64,000 nt of DNA from Sphingobacterium phlebotomi (lineage in GTDB: Bacteria; Bacteroidota; Bacteroidia; Sphingobacteriales; Sphingobacteriaceae): the NCBI RefSeq assembly GCF_008180195.1, contig NZ_VTAV01000001.1, positions 186,001 through 250,000 on the forward strand, given 5' to 3'. The notes beneath the pieces were generated by a model. It saw only the letters and a program-made list of their open reading frames with translations, was not told where the DNA came from and ran no database searches. The position numbers and the translations under genes were made by a program. Positions 31,122 through 41,127 of the stretch are shown in pieces (positions within the stretch are counted from its first letter, which is position 1; every line of letters starts with the position of its first letter).

Positions 31122-32942
31122 TTAGAGATCCATGACCGATATCCACTTCGCTGTGCTTGTCCCGTTAGTACGTGTAACAGCATCTTCGCCACTTTCATTA
31201 TCTTGAATGGCAAAATTAACGAGTATCTGTTCTGACTTGATCGTTAATTCGGAACGTGGGATGGCCAGTTCAACCATATAACCGTGATCTCGATCAAAGT
31301 TATTGTCAAGCGTGCCTCTAAAGTTGGACTTGGCGTTCGCACCTAAACTGCCGCTCGTCCATCCATTTGTGTACGTGGACGTTTCTTTCAGGCCATTATG
31401 CGCTACTTTTAAGCGGTAGGCCCCTTCGTCTAAGGCATCTTTGTCAGCAGCTGCTATATAAATCATGGCATGATCCTCATCCGTAAGAATGTGGTCAAGC
31501 ACCTCAACCAAGAAATATACACTGTCATTGTCTGCAGCTACCCGAAGTGTTCCTTGTGCCTGTGATTTTTCGCCGACGAAAAGCGCTTCATCGGTGTTTT
31601 CCCAGTCGGTATTATCCCCGTCTATATTGACGGTTCGCTGCGAAGCATGTATAGTATGATTGAGTATGAATTTTGCCAATGTTATTTCCTTTTCGCCTGT
31701 GTTTGGCATAACGCCGATAATTTGATGGCTATCTTCCACTTCTAGTGACCCCCAATATCCTCCCGTAAAAACCGACGGTGAATAGTTCTCACCAAATGCG
31801 CGTGCTTGGGCATTTCCCATCTTGAGATGGAATCTAGAATTGTGATTATACGATAGAATAGTTTCGCCCGAAGGAAACTGCCGGAGATACGGCGCACTTC
31901 CCGAGAAAGCGAGATCGTTGCGATCCGCAGGACCTTCTTCATCTTTAGAGAGGTGTTCCCATTGACCATCTTCGCCAGAATAAGCAAAAGATATGTGGTA
32001 ACCTCCGATATTCGCTTCAAGTGCTGCGGCCAGCTCATTGCTATTGTTTAATTTGATGACAGAAGGCATTTGGTTGTTGAAGTACGTGCCGCCGTCTATG
32101 ATGTGTTTTGTACGTAATACATAATACGGATCAGAACCAAAAGATGGTGTCCAGTTATTGCCGTTGTCGTTGGATACCACCATCGCCGTGCCAGTATCTG
32201 TACCGTGATCACTGGTACGATCACTATCGGTGAAGTAACAATGGATTTCGCCTGACGGCAGTTCCAAGAGATAAGGTTCCCAGTTTACACCCTGGTATAT
32301 TTCAATAGGTTCGCTCCATGTTTGACCATGATCGGTGCTTCTCCGCAGCACAAGACCCGCATCGAGCGGCTTTTCGCGATAGCCTCTATTTGCGCGAAAC
32401 GAGGCAACGGCTAAAATGTCGCCATTTGCAAGTACCAGTGCGTCGCAGGTAGCAAATCGACGTTCGTTATCTTCTCCATGACTATCAACGATTTCGTAAT
32501 TTTGGTATATTTTTCCCTTAGACGTCCACGTGACCAAATCATTACTGACGGCGTAATCGCAACTAGCGCCAATACTTTGTGGAGCGTTGTGGAAAAACAG
32601 GATATAGGTTCCGTTGGCAAGCTTTTTTATCCGCGGATAACGCGGATTATCAACACCAAGACCAGTTTTACCTATACCGATATAACTTCTATAGTTCATT
32701 TTCAACGATGAACGAGACGTGAAATCCGCGTGGGAATTGATGTCAACTTCTCCTTGATTGAGCTGTTCTATTGACGTAATCTCCAAGTCGGTTCCTGAAT
32801 TTTCCGAATCATTTTCTTTCGGCTCTTCTATTTTGGGTTCTTCTTGTTCCTGTGGGTTCGTGCTTTTTTCACAGGCTGCAAGTAAACAAAACGGAGCAGT
32901 GAGTAAAACACTCATTTTTAGTAAACCTTTATTCCAACGCAT
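31122..32942 (-). CDS. sialidase-like (BNR/Asp-box) lipoprotein with C-terminal CBM9-like domain
   Basis: This 606-residue surface lipoprotein has lipobox LAAC with Cys24. Residues about 85-430 form a six-bladed propeller with Asp-boxes STDHGQTW and SNDNGNNW and related blade motifs (SNDLVTWTSKG). Residues about 435-606 (NIDGDNTDWENTDEALFVGE up to VNFAIQDNESGEDA) are a beta-sandwich of the CBM9-like type. The propeller is of the sialidase superfamily, but I cannot identify a full sialidase arginine triad, so a neutral or sulfated-sugar glycosidase of the same fold is possible. The linker after the lipobox is Glu/Pro-rich, as usual for surface lipoproteins. Substrate is unassigned. Confidence 0.78.
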   Translation of the reverse strand: MRWNKGLLKMSVLLTAPFCLLAACEKSTNPQEQEEPKIEEPKENDSENSGTDLEITSIEQLNQGEVDINSHADFTSRSSLKMNYRSYIGIGKTGLGVDNPRYPRIKKLANGTYILFFHNAPQSIGASCDYAVSNDLVTWTSKGKIYQNYEIVDSHGEDNERRFATCDALVLANGDILAVASFRANRGYREKPLDAGLVLRRSTDHGQTWSEPIEIYQGVNWEPYLLELPSGEIHCYFTDSDRTSDHGTDTGTAMVVSNDNGNNWTPSFGSDPYYVLRTKHIIDGGTYFNNQMPSVIKLNNSNELAAALEANIGGYHISFAYSGEDGQWEHLSKDEEGPADRNDLAFSGSAPYLRQFPSGETILSYNHNSRFHLKMGNAQARAFGENYSPSVFTGGYWGSLEVEDSHQIIGVMPNTGEKEITLAKFILNHTIHASQRTVNIDGDNTDWENTDEALFVGEKSQAQGTLRVAADNDSVYFLVEVLDHILTDEDHAMIYIAAADKDALDEGAYRLKVAHNGLKETSTYTNGWTSGSLGANAKSNFRGTLDNNFDRDHGYMVELAIPRSELTIKSEQILVNFAIQDNESGEDAVTRTNGTSTAKWISVMDL

Positions 32943-32999
32943 AACTTAGTTTATTGATGTTACGGAAGCTATGGTAGCTCTATCTCCTGCTAATACTCT

Positions 33000-34103
33000 T
33001 TATTTACTTAATAGTGCGGCTGCACACCAAAGATACGGTGCCTGTCCGTGAAGATCTCCTGGGTTGCGTGGGCGGTTGAGGTAATGCTGCTTATCATTTT
33101 TTTTGCCCGTACCGATACAAACTTCGGTAACGTTATTACGCTCATCGATATATGGAATCATGGCTAGCCAAGCTTTGTGCGCAGCAGGAGCATATTCTGC
33201 GGCATCCAACCATCCTTCCTGAACACCAATGATAAAAGCATAAGTGAACATCGCTGTTCCAGACGTTTCTGCCCAAAAGGTTGGTTCATCGATCAACTGG
33301 TTCCACATACCGCTGGGTTGCTGATAGTCTTTAAGACTTTTCATCATTTTCAGATAACCCTCCATAATACGCGGGCGATCTTTATGATCTTCAGGCATCA
33401 TACGCAGGAGGTTAGGCATACCGACAGCCATCCAGCCATCGCCGCGCGCCCAATAGTAAGGTACATCAGGTGCATGATAAAACAGGCCATTAGGACGTTG
33501 CAATTCATCTAGGTATAAGACCATTTCCTTGGCGGCGCGGTCAAGATATTTTTGATCACCGGTCACTTTATAGGCTTCTCCCTGAACCACCGTAATCATG
33601 TACATATCGTCAATCCATAGACGTGTTTGCCAAGAATAGCCCTTTTCCGCCCAAGCTTTTTGTTCCGGTTTAGCGTTGGCAGGGACTTCCCATTGTGTAT
33701 CGGCATATGCTAATCCCATTTCTTTATAACGCTCATCTTTCGTTATTTGATAAAGTTTCAAGGCAAGGCTGCCGAACATATTGTAGTCGACATGGTTCAT
33801 GGGAGGAAGCAATGCTTTTTCGTGTGTGAAAAGGGGTTCGAATTTGTCTTGTAAATGCTTGATAAGCTTCTTGTCATTGACTTCCAGTGCGTAGTCTAAT
33901 GCGCCGTTCCAAGTGCATACTTCAGCATAATGTATTGATCGATCGTAAAGTTCATGCCTGCCATTGATAAAATGATAAGCTAATTGCTTGCCGATTTCTT
34001 TCGGCGTTGATCCCTTTGGGAACTTTTTTAGCGAATTGTCTTGGGCAGATAACAGTTGAAATGAACAAACTGTTAATAACAATAGAAGTGGTTTTTTAAG
34101 CAT
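33000..34103 (-). CDS. glycoside hydrolase family 88/105 (unsaturated uronyl hydrolase), copy 1
   Basis: This 367-residue exported enzyme has signal peptide MLKKPLLLLLTVCSFQLLSA. It has the same signatures as its paralogue at 25952: YADTQWEVPANAKPEQKAW, YSWQTRLWIDDMYMITVVQG, KEMVLYLDELQRPNGLFYHA, YYWARGDGWMAVG and TSGTAMFTYAFIIGV. The two are very similar from about residue 100 onward but differ in the first 90 residues (NGRHELYDRSIHYAEVCTWN here), the part lining the active-site entrance in this fold. It removes unsaturated uronyl ends from lyase products. It lies between the sulfatase and the sialidase-like gene in the same operon, consistent with ordered desulfation then trimming. Confidence 0.9.
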   Translation of the reverse strand: MLKKPLLLLLTVCSFQLLSAQDNSLKKFPKGSTPKEIGKQLAYHFINGRHELYDRSIHYAEVCTWNGALDYALEVNDKKLIKHLQDKFEPLFTHEKALLPPMNHVDYNMFGSLALKLYQITKDERYKEMGLAYADTQWEVPANAKPEQKAWAEKGYSWQTRLWIDDMYMITVVQGEAYKVTGDQKYLDRAAKEMVLYLDELQRPNGLFYHAPDVPYYWARGDGWMAVGMPNLLRMMPEDHKDRPRIMEGYLKMMKSLKDYQQPSGMWNQLIDEPTFWAETSGTAMFTYAFIIGVQEGWLDAAEYAPAAHKAWLAMIPYIDERNNVTEVCIGTGKKNDKQHYLNRPRNPGDLHGQAPYLWCAAALLSK

Positions 34104-34127
34104 AAGATGTATTATTAGTTAATAGAT

Positions 34128-35531
34128 TTAAAATTTTGTGTCCATATCTATACCAGAGTCGCCTTGTTCTTTCATCCAGTTCTGCAGACGATCCGTATAT
34201 TTTGTGATTAATTTTTTATAAGCAGATTCTTCCGCGAGATTCTCCAGTTCATGGGGATCTTGTTGCAAATCGTAGAATTCAACCGCTGGTTTGTGCGCTA
34301 TACGATTTGTTAACTCTGCTGCTGCAGCATCGTGTTCAGCTTGAGCGATCCAAGTTGTCCACACCAGTTGAGGTTTTTTTAAGTTCATCATCCATTTGAT
34401 ACTATACGTGGCATCAGGCAAGAGGTTTAAAATTAATTTATACTTGTTGTCCCGGATGCTGCGCATAGGATATGCCGGACCTTCTGGAATATTGTTGTGA
34501 ATGCCGAACGCGACCTCCCGATGTGGTTTTTCGGGATGAGTCAACACCTGTTTAAAACTCTGACCATCCAAACCGGTAATCGCCTCACCTCCCGCAATAT
34601 CGACTAGCGTAGGTGTGATATCTTCGTATTGTACGATAGCATCTGTTTCTACGTTTGCGCTGACTTTCTCCGGCCATCGAACGATCATGCCACTTTTTTG
34701 GCCGTAATCATAAAGTCCCCATTTACCTCCGGGAAATTGTGGGCCTTGTTCGCCTAGAAAAATGACAATGGTATTTTTGTCCTGTCCGGTCTTCTCCAAC
34801 ATCGCTAAGACATCACCTACTTGGTTGTCTAAGCGTCTAACCTCAGCTAAGTATTTGCGAAACTCCGTACGGCTTTGTTCGGTGTCAACCCAATGTGCAG
34901 GTAGTGTTAATTCTGAGGGGTTAAATTCACGCGGATCTCCAACGGTCCATGGGGCATGAGGGTTGTTGCTCATGATGAAAAGACAGTAGGGTGAATCCTG
35001 CGTGATATAGTGTTGAACGCTATCCAAAAAATAGACATCCGTTGGTGATACACAATTAGGTTCAAATCCGTCGACGCGGTCGAAAGGAAAGATAGCTTTC
35101 GGTTTCGTCATGTGGTCTTTACCCGTTAGTCCGACACGGTATCCTAAATCACCGAGGTAATGTACGACACTTTTGAGTCCATCATATACCGGTTTATGAT
35201 TTTGATAAGCACCGTGCCGTGCTGGATATAAACCTGTTAATAGGGAAGCTCGCGTGGGAATACACATCGCTTCCGAAGCAATCATGGAATTGAACATTAA
35301 TCCTTCTGACGCGAGTCGGTCAATATGTTTCGTCTCTAGATTTTTCCCGCCATAACAACTAAGCTGCTGCACATCCAGATCGTCCGCCATGATGATGACG
35401 AAATTGGGCTTGTGGTGGTGCTGTTGAGCAGAAATATCGTATGGGAAAAATGTATATAAAACGACGAATAATAGGAACTTAATCCTATTATTCGTTGTAG
35501 TGGAAGTATTCATATCGACGTGTCTGTACAT
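34128..35531 (-). CDS. S1-family sulfatase
   Basis: This 467-residue exported enzyme has the formylglycine signature MCIPTRASLLTG with the modified Cys at about residue 90. The metal site includes NFVIIMADDLD at the start, and later KDHMTK and FLGEQGPQFPGGKWGLYDYG. The C-terminal subdomain ends with FYDLQQDPHELENLAEE, typical of S1 sulfatases. A second ATG six codons in gives a slightly better signal peptide. It needs a formylglycine-generating anSME enzyme, not found in this window. It lies 13 bp after the susD gene and would desulfate the imported or surface-bound glycan. The heparan-sulfatase-like subgroup is my impression only. Confidence 0.92.
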   Translation of the reverse strand: MYRHVDMNTSTTTNNRIKFLLFVVLYTFFPYDISAQQHHHKPNFVIIMADDLDVQQLSCYGGKNLETKHIDRLASEGLMFNSMIASEAMCIPTRASLLTGLYPARHGAYQNHKPVYDGLKSVVHYLGDLGYRVGLTGKDHMTKPKAIFPFDRVDGFEPNCVSPTDVYFLDSVQHYITQDSPYCLFIMSNNPHAPWTVGDPREFNPSELTLPAHWVDTEQSRTEFRKYLAEVRRLDNQVGDVLAMLEKTGQDKNTIVIFLGEQGPQFPGGKWGLYDYGQKSGMIVRWPEKVSANVETDAIVQYEDITPTLVDIAGGEAITGLDGQSFKQVLTHPEKPHREVAFGIHNNIPEGPAYPMRSIRDNKYKLILNLLPDATYSIKWMMNLKKPQLVWTTWIAQAEHDAAAAELTNRIAHKPAVEFYDLQQDPHELENLAEESAYKKLITKYTDRLQNWMKEQGDSGIDMDTKF

Positions 35532-35543
35532 ATTTATGATTAG

Positions 35544-37481
35544 CTATTCTCCTGAACTATCTTCATCGGCTACCGCATCTTCCCAATTCGTCCACACTTC
35601 AACACTTGGGTCATAACCGTCATAGCCAGGGTTCTGACGTAATTTACCGAGAATATTAGCATTTATGGCATTTTGCGGAATAGGCCAGTAAATATTATGC
35701 GGTGCCATGGTGTACTTTCTATTTCTTACCGTTACCTTATCTTTATTATAATAATCGTTATAATGCTGAATACGTTGATACCAGTAACTGTTTTCTGACA
35801 ATGTATTCTCATCATAGGTGTTGCCAAATTCGTCCGGCTTGCCACTCAAAGCTAGACTATATGATATCCGGCTCAATTCCATGTGTCTCCATTCTTCCAT
35901 GTACAATTCGCGGGCGCGTTCGTTGACAATATCGCCAATATTAACGGTGGTGTAGAGCTGGCTGCACTGCGCTCTTTCTCTTACGACGTTTACATCCGCT
36001 GTTGCTTCTGCAATGTTTCCTTTATAAAAATGGGCTTCTGCTCGCAATAAATACGTTTCTGCTAAACGATAGAAATACCAGTCGGCGGCTCCGCCATCAT
36101 TTCTATTCGAATTAGGAGTTGCCAAAAAAACCGGATCATCTATATATATTTTATAATGTGGCCAGTTGAACCAGCTGCGAATAGTATCTGTACACAAAAG
36201 GGTTCCATTATGCTCCAACCTGAGATTTTCTCCAAAATAGGCATCGGTAGGATCATTATATTTGAGCATTTCCATGCGTGCCCAGTTGCCTGTCTCACTG
36301 TTATGGCGCAAGTCAGTTTCATCGTCTACCCCGTTGACATACCACAGACCATGCTGTGCAAAATGAGTTGGTCTTATCGTTGATATACCCCTTCCAACAG
36401 CACCATTAATATCATATTCGGCCCTGTATTTTGGATCGGTTTTACCCACGGCTAATAAACTTTTTCCGTCAGGGGATTTCAATGCGGTACCCTGATTCCA
36501 CATCGGCCCCCAGTTACGCATAGATTTGTATTGTATAGTCGCATCTGTCGCTTCGCGGTTTGGCATGACGAAAATAGCTTCTGTATTTGCCGCGATGGCC
36601 TTGTTAACGGGTCGGTGTAAATCCCAAATTACATTACGGGTTACAGGCCAGCTAATAGGACTGGGGTTGTCAAATGTGCCAAAGTTGTCGGTCATTAAAG
36701 CATATCCGGATTGATCGATCAGGATATTGGCCTGCTCTATAGCCTTATCCCACTGACCGGTCGCTAGGTAGCATTTTATTAACAATTGACGACAAGCTCC
36801 TTTGTTTACCAAACCAACAAGATCCATTTGCGATTGATCCGGCACCCATTCTATTGCTTTCTCCATATCTGCAGTAATCATTTCAAGAATGGCCTCGCGA
36901 CTAGTTGTTTTAAAATTCCGTTTTGGAAATCTGAGTATCTTGGTTACCAACGGCACATCGTTGTACTGAAAACAAAGCGCTAAATAACGGAAAGACCGAT
37001 GAAAATATGCTCGACCCAAATACTCCTGCTTGGTTGTCTCATCCAAATCGGGTACGTTGTCAATAAAACTTGTAATCGCATTGGCGTGTTTGATACCAGC
37101 ATAAGTTTGACCCCAAAAGAAGCCAATTGAGTTGACGTTATTGTCGTACGCCCCATCTGTTGGGGTAAGACGTGTAGCCACGTCGGCAAAAATGTTACCA
37201 GCATCTGTTTTACCAGAAACGGCAATATCAGACAGCATATACTCAGTGCTAATCGGTACCCAAGCATCTCTTGTTGTTGTGCCTCCCCAATACGTACGCA
37301 AATGCCTGTCGGCGAGAGCAAGAGTTGCATCAAGACCAGAACGAGTTGAAAATGTTGTCTCAGGCTCATAAAAAGATAGTGGATCAGGCTTTAAAAAATC
37401 CGTTGTACAGCCGGAATAGAGGACGGCCGATGCGATACTTATTGCACTTAATGTCGATATATAAAATTTAATCTTTTTCAT
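35544..37481 (-). CDS. SusD/RagB-family outer-membrane lipoprotein (large)
   Basis: This 645-residue lipoprotein has lipobox YSGC with Cys25, followed by TTDFLKPDPLSFY. SusD marks are YLGRAYFHRSFRYLALCFQYNDVPLVTK, the TPR-like KGACRQLLIKCYLATGQWDKAIEQANILI, YLLRAEAHFYKGNIAEATADVNVVRERAQ and NERARELYMEEWRHMELSRIS. It is larger than the usual 500-550 because of a long insertion in the middle (about 280-460), as in glycan-binding SusD-like proteins of complex PULs. It starts 24 bp after the SusC stop. It binds the polysaccharide that the downstream sulfatase and glycosidases process. Confidence 0.94.
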   Translation of the reverse strand: MKKIKFYISTLSAISIASAVLYSGCTTDFLKPDPLSFYEPETTFSTRSGLDATLALADRHLRTYWGGTTTRDAWVPISTEYMLSDIAVSGKTDAGNIFADVATRLTPTDGAYDNNVNSIGFFWGQTYAGIKHANAITSFIDNVPDLDETTKQEYLGRAYFHRSFRYLALCFQYNDVPLVTKILRFPKRNFKTTSREAILEMITADMEKAIEWVPDQSQMDLVGLVNKGACRQLLIKCYLATGQWDKAIEQANILIDQSGYALMTDNFGTFDNPSPISWPVTRNVIWDLHRPVNKAIAANTEAIFVMPNREATDATIQYKSMRNWGPMWNQGTALKSPDGKSLLAVGKTDPKYRAEYDINGAVGRGISTIRPTHFAQHGLWYVNGVDDETDLRHNSETGNWARMEMLKYNDPTDAYFGENLRLEHNGTLLCTDTIRSWFNWPHYKIYIDDPVFLATPNSNRNDGGAADWYFYRLAETYLLRAEAHFYKGNIAEATADVNVVRERAQCSQLYTTVNIGDIVNERARELYMEEWRHMELSRISYSLALSGKPDEFGNTYDENTLSENSYWYQRIQHYNDYYNKDKVTVRNRKYTMAPHNIYWPIPQNAINANILGKLRQNPGYDGYDPSVEVWTNWEDAVADEDSSGE

Positions 37482-37505
37482 ATTTTTTCAATGCTGATGA
37501 ATCTG

Positions 37506-40500
37506 TTACAAAATGATATTTACGCCAAAGGTGAATATTCGTGGCGCCATTTGACCCGTCTCTATATCCCAGTACTGCCAGTTTTTATCTTTGTGCCATA
37601 CGACGGCATTACGTATGGAACCAAAAACCTTTAACTTTTCGATATTATAAGGCAAGGTTAGGCGAGAAGGAAATGTATATCCTAAACTGATATTATCCAG
37701 TCTAATAAATGATCGATCGAATAGTCTTTGAGGGTTATTAAGACCACTTGGTCCCTTAGATTCTAGTCGAGACCAAAAATCGCTTGGATTCTCTGGTGTC
37801 CAATATTGTTTTTCGTAGGTGTTCGCGAGCCCTTCACTAATCGTGGACGTTCCATTATCTTGGTTCAGATAGGCGCGGTGACGACTTTTCCCCCCCCAAT
37901 AGGAATACATATTAAAGGAAAGGTTGAAGTTTTTGTACGCAAAATCGTTACGCAAAGACCACATTATAGGTGCCTGAGATTGTCCAAGGAACTCTTTGTC
38001 ATTATCGTTGTATACTGGTGTCGTCGATCCGTCTGCGTTTTGTTTGTCATCTGCTGTATAATTATTGGCGACCTTTGGATCTCCAGGACGTTGTTCGTAC
38101 CTTGCCGCTTCCTCGATTTCATCGACCTGCCAAATTCCTGTTACCCTATAGTCCCAAATAGCACTGATAGGCTGGCCAATAAACCATTCGTTTCCTATAT
38201 CATCAAGTTCTTTGCTTGACACCACATTCCCGTCTGCATCAAGGACATCCTCGTATTGATAATAAAGATGTTTAATGGAATTCTTGTATTTTGAGAATCC
38301 AAATGTGGTATTCCAGCTAAAATTTTTTCGCGTAATATTTTGAGAGTTTACCGATATTTCAAATCCATTGTTTTGTACTTCTCCCAAATTTGTAGTTATA
38401 CTGGAAAATCCTGCAAAATCGGGTAAAGACTGGTTCATAATCATATCTGTAGTGGACATTTGAAAATAATCCAGTGTTGTGGTGATACGGTTATCTAGAA
38501 AACCCAGATCTAAACCTATATTAAAGGAAGCGGTTTTTTCCCATTGTAAATTGATGTTTTCCATGCGGTCTATTACGAGATATTGATACTGTATATAATC
38601 CCCACCAGCATTCAGATATCCTTGTGTTCCCGCGCCATTGGCAAGATTAGCTAATGCGATGTAAGGGCTTTCCAACGATCGATTACCGTTTTGTCCGTAA
38701 GACAAGCGTAACTTACCATTACTCATAGGGGTCCAGTTAAAGAAATTCTCTCTGGTAAATGTCCAGGCTAATCCGGCAGAAAGAAATGTAGCCCTTGGAT
38801 TGGCGGAGCCAAATGCCGAATAGCCATCGCGGCGTACGGAGCCGGTAAACATATACTTGTCGTCATAAGAGTAGAATAAACGCGCCAGCATACCATCTGC
38901 CGTTTCACGGACATCGTGGGAATCAAACTCACTGAGTAACTTGTCTCCACCACTGGTTTCATGGAGACCTAAAGCATCAGTCGGCTTAATATTTCGGGCA
39001 TTTATTACATCCATCCAGGACTGGCGCTCTTCTACCTCCTGCACCAGCGTTACATTTACGCGGTGTTTTTCGGCAAAGGTTTGCTCCCAGTTTAGTGTAT
39101 GATTTAACGACCAATCAAATCGTTTAGTATTTTCGCGTTCAACGCCGGCATTGTTAGTAAGTGGGTTCCAGTCCGGATGTTCGGAGGATGCAAAATAGCG
39201 TCTGTGAAAAAATTGATAGCGTGGTGCAGCATTAAATGAATAGGTGATGTTGAACGGCAATTTTACTTTAGCAGTAAAAATTGAGTTTAAAACAGTAAAG
39301 CCACTTTCCAAATCCTGAAACTGCCTGTTATAATCATAATTGTAGCCTCTGATTAAACCAGTAAGTCCTGATCCTTGCGGATGTATTTCAAGATTTCCGT
39401 CCTCATCTCTATAAGAAGCAAAAGGGCTGTTTAAAGTTATTGCCCTTTCCCAATTGGTCGCGATATTTCCATTTGAGCGATCCTGAAAGTTTATATTGGC
39501 ACCAATGTTTAGCCAATCGGTTATTTTACCATCTACTTTGAGGTTGGAACGTACCGCGCGGTAATTGTCGCCTACGATAACACCTTCGTTATCAAGGTAT
39601 CCGGCGGACATGTAATAATTGATCTTATCGCTTGCACCCGAAACACTGAGGCTATAATCCTGATTGAAGCCGTCACGGAAACTATGATCGTACCAGTCGA
39701 ACGATTTTCCGGCAACGTAATTCGCCAAAACGTTATGATCCAAGCCAATACGCCTGGCATATATTTCTTCATCCGAAGCATCTGCTCCATTAACAGAGTA
39801 AGCCCTCCATTGTGCTTCCGTTATACCATATTTAGACAACATCCCTGGAGTTAATTTTTCATAGTAACCCGGTTTGTTTTGGGCCACTTGTGCCTGCGAA
39901 TCATCGGACATATAAGCCTCATAAATTCCGGTAGCAGGATTGATAGCGTAAGTGGCTGACTTGTAAAAGTCTTCCCTGTACTGCAAATAGCCGTCGGGAC
40001 CCCATACAGGGCGATTGGCTCCCATGGTTGAAAGACCAAAGTTTGAAGTAAAGTTAATCTTTGGCTTTCCTTCCTTTCCTTTTTTGGTGGTAATAATAAT
40101 TACCCCGTTAGCAGACTGTGCTCCATAAACTGCAGCCGCCGAAGCATCCTTCAGTACATCGATCTGTTCAATATCATCCGGATTTATTTCGGACAACTCG
40201 CCGTAGAAGATCATGCCATCTAGAATAAGCAAAGGCGAATTATGGCTAGCCGCTGTATATACAGATCGTTGCCCGCGGATATTGATGCTGCCGCCGTTTT
40301 TCGCCGACGCGTCTAATCCAATCGTTAAACCAGGAGTGCCTCTTAGGATATCCTGGACCGTACGCGGATTTTCATCGGCGATATCATCTGGTTTGAGCTG
40401 TGTGATTGCGCCCGTCAGATCTTTTTTCTGCATAGTTCCATATCCCACCACAACGACCTCCTCTAATACATCGGTCCCGCTCGATAAAGAAACGTTAATC

Positions 40501-40856
40501 ACATTTTGTGATCCGATTTGCAGTTCCTGCGTTTCGTAACCTATAAGTGTCACAAATAATGTTTGTGCGGTGCTAGGAACCGATAAGGTATATTGTCCTT
40601 GTTCGTCAGAGGCTGTGGTGAGGGATGTACCTTTAACTGTAATGGTTGCGCCTGCTAAAGGTGCGCCTTCCAAATCGGTTACTCTTCCTCGGATCTCTTT
40701 GTTTTGTATGCCCAGGTTTTCGACCGGTATGGTTAAATGAGCCGCCGATGCAGTATTCGGGTTACCGACCGCAATCAAACAAAACAAACAACTGGTCGAT
40801 ATCCATTTTGTTTTCGCCAGCGAAAAACGGCGATTGGTTTTATAGGGAATTAACAT
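37506..40856 (-). CDS. SusC/RagA-family TonB-linked outer-membrane receptor of the sulfatase/GH operon
   Basis: This 1116-residue protein has a signal peptide (to about residue 38, ASAAHL), a CarboxypepD_reg domain at about 56-130 (RGRVTDLEGAPLAGATITVK) and a plug at about 135-260 (VVVGYGTMQKKDLTGAI, PLLILDGMIFYGE, VLKDASAAAVYGAQSANGVI). The barrel ends MAPRIFTFGVNIIL. There is no STN domain, so this operon is not controlled by FecR signalling; a hybrid two-component sensor or other regulator should exist outside the window. It is the first gene of the minus-strand operon running to about 25.9 kb and is divergent from the GH43 cluster at 41128. Confidence 0.95.
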   Translation of the reverse strand: MLIPYKTNRRFSLAKTKWISTSCLFCLIAVGNPNTASAAHLTIPVENLGIQNKEIRGRVTDLEGAPLAGATITVKGTSLTTASDEQGQYTLSVPSTAQTLFVTLIGYETQELQIGSQNVINVSLSSGTDVLEEVVVVGYGTMQKKDLTGAITQLKPDDIADENPRTVQDILRGTPGLTIGLDASAKNGGSINIRGQRSVYTAASHNSPLLILDGMIFYGELSEINPDDIEQIDVLKDASAAAVYGAQSANGVIIITTKKGKEGKPKINFTSNFGLSTMGANRPVWGPDGYLQYREDFYKSATYAINPATGIYEAYMSDDSQAQVAQNKPGYYEKLTPGMLSKYGITEAQWRAYSVNGADASDEEIYARRIGLDHNVLANYVAGKSFDWYDHSFRDGFNQDYSLSVSGASDKINYYMSAGYLDNEGVIVGDNYRAVRSNLKVDGKITDWLNIGANINFQDRSNGNIATNWERAITLNSPFASYRDEDGNLEIHPQGSGLTGLIRGYNYDYNRQFQDLESGFTVLNSIFTAKVKLPFNITYSFNAAPRYQFFHRRYFASSEHPDWNPLTNNAGVERENTKRFDWSLNHTLNWEQTFAEKHRVNVTLVQEVEERQSWMDVINARNIKPTDALGLHETSGGDKLLSEFDSHDVRETADGMLARLFYSYDDKYMFTGSVRRDGYSAFGSANPRATFLSAGLAWTFTRENFFNWTPMSNGKLRLSYGQNGNRSLESPYIALANLANGAGTQGYLNAGGDYIQYQYLVIDRMENINLQWEKTASFNIGLDLGFLDNRITTTLDYFQMSTTDMIMNQSLPDFAGFSSITTNLGEVQNNGFEISVNSQNITRKNFSWNTTFGFSKYKNSIKHLYYQYEDVLDADGNVVSSKELDDIGNEWFIGQPISAIWDYRVTGIWQVDEIEEAARYEQRPGDPKVANNYTADDKQNADGSTTPVYNDNDKEFLGQSQAPIMWSLRNDFAYKNFNLSFNMYSYWGGKSRHRAYLNQDNGTSTISEGLANTYEKQYWTPENPSDFWSRLESKGPSGLNNPQRLFDRSFIRLDNISLGYTFPSRLTLPYNIEKLKVFGSIRNAVVWHKDKNWQYWDIETGQMAPRIFTFGVNIIL

Positions 40857-41127
40857 AAGACTTATATTAGTTACATCGTTAAAACATGTTTATATTGGTT
40901 CCTTAATAGAAACTTAACAGACAAAGTTTGGTAATATTCATCGATAGAAATTGCTTGATTGTATCAATAAATTGTTGTTTTGTCTCAATCTGTAAAATCG
41001 GACCAATGATACGAAATGGTGCGTTTTTGAACCGAAATGATAACTTTTAATAAAGAGCAATTTGCAATTTTGGTTGCGGTTTTGCGAAAAAAATACAAAC
41101 GCTTAATTAAAATGCAATTATAAACAA
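40857..41127. other. divergent intergenic region between susC and GH43 operons
   Basis: This 271-bp AT-rich gap carries the promoters of two divergent operons. I see no exact TAnnTTTG element with a proper -33 on either strand and no open frame or repeat of note. Confidence 0.5.
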
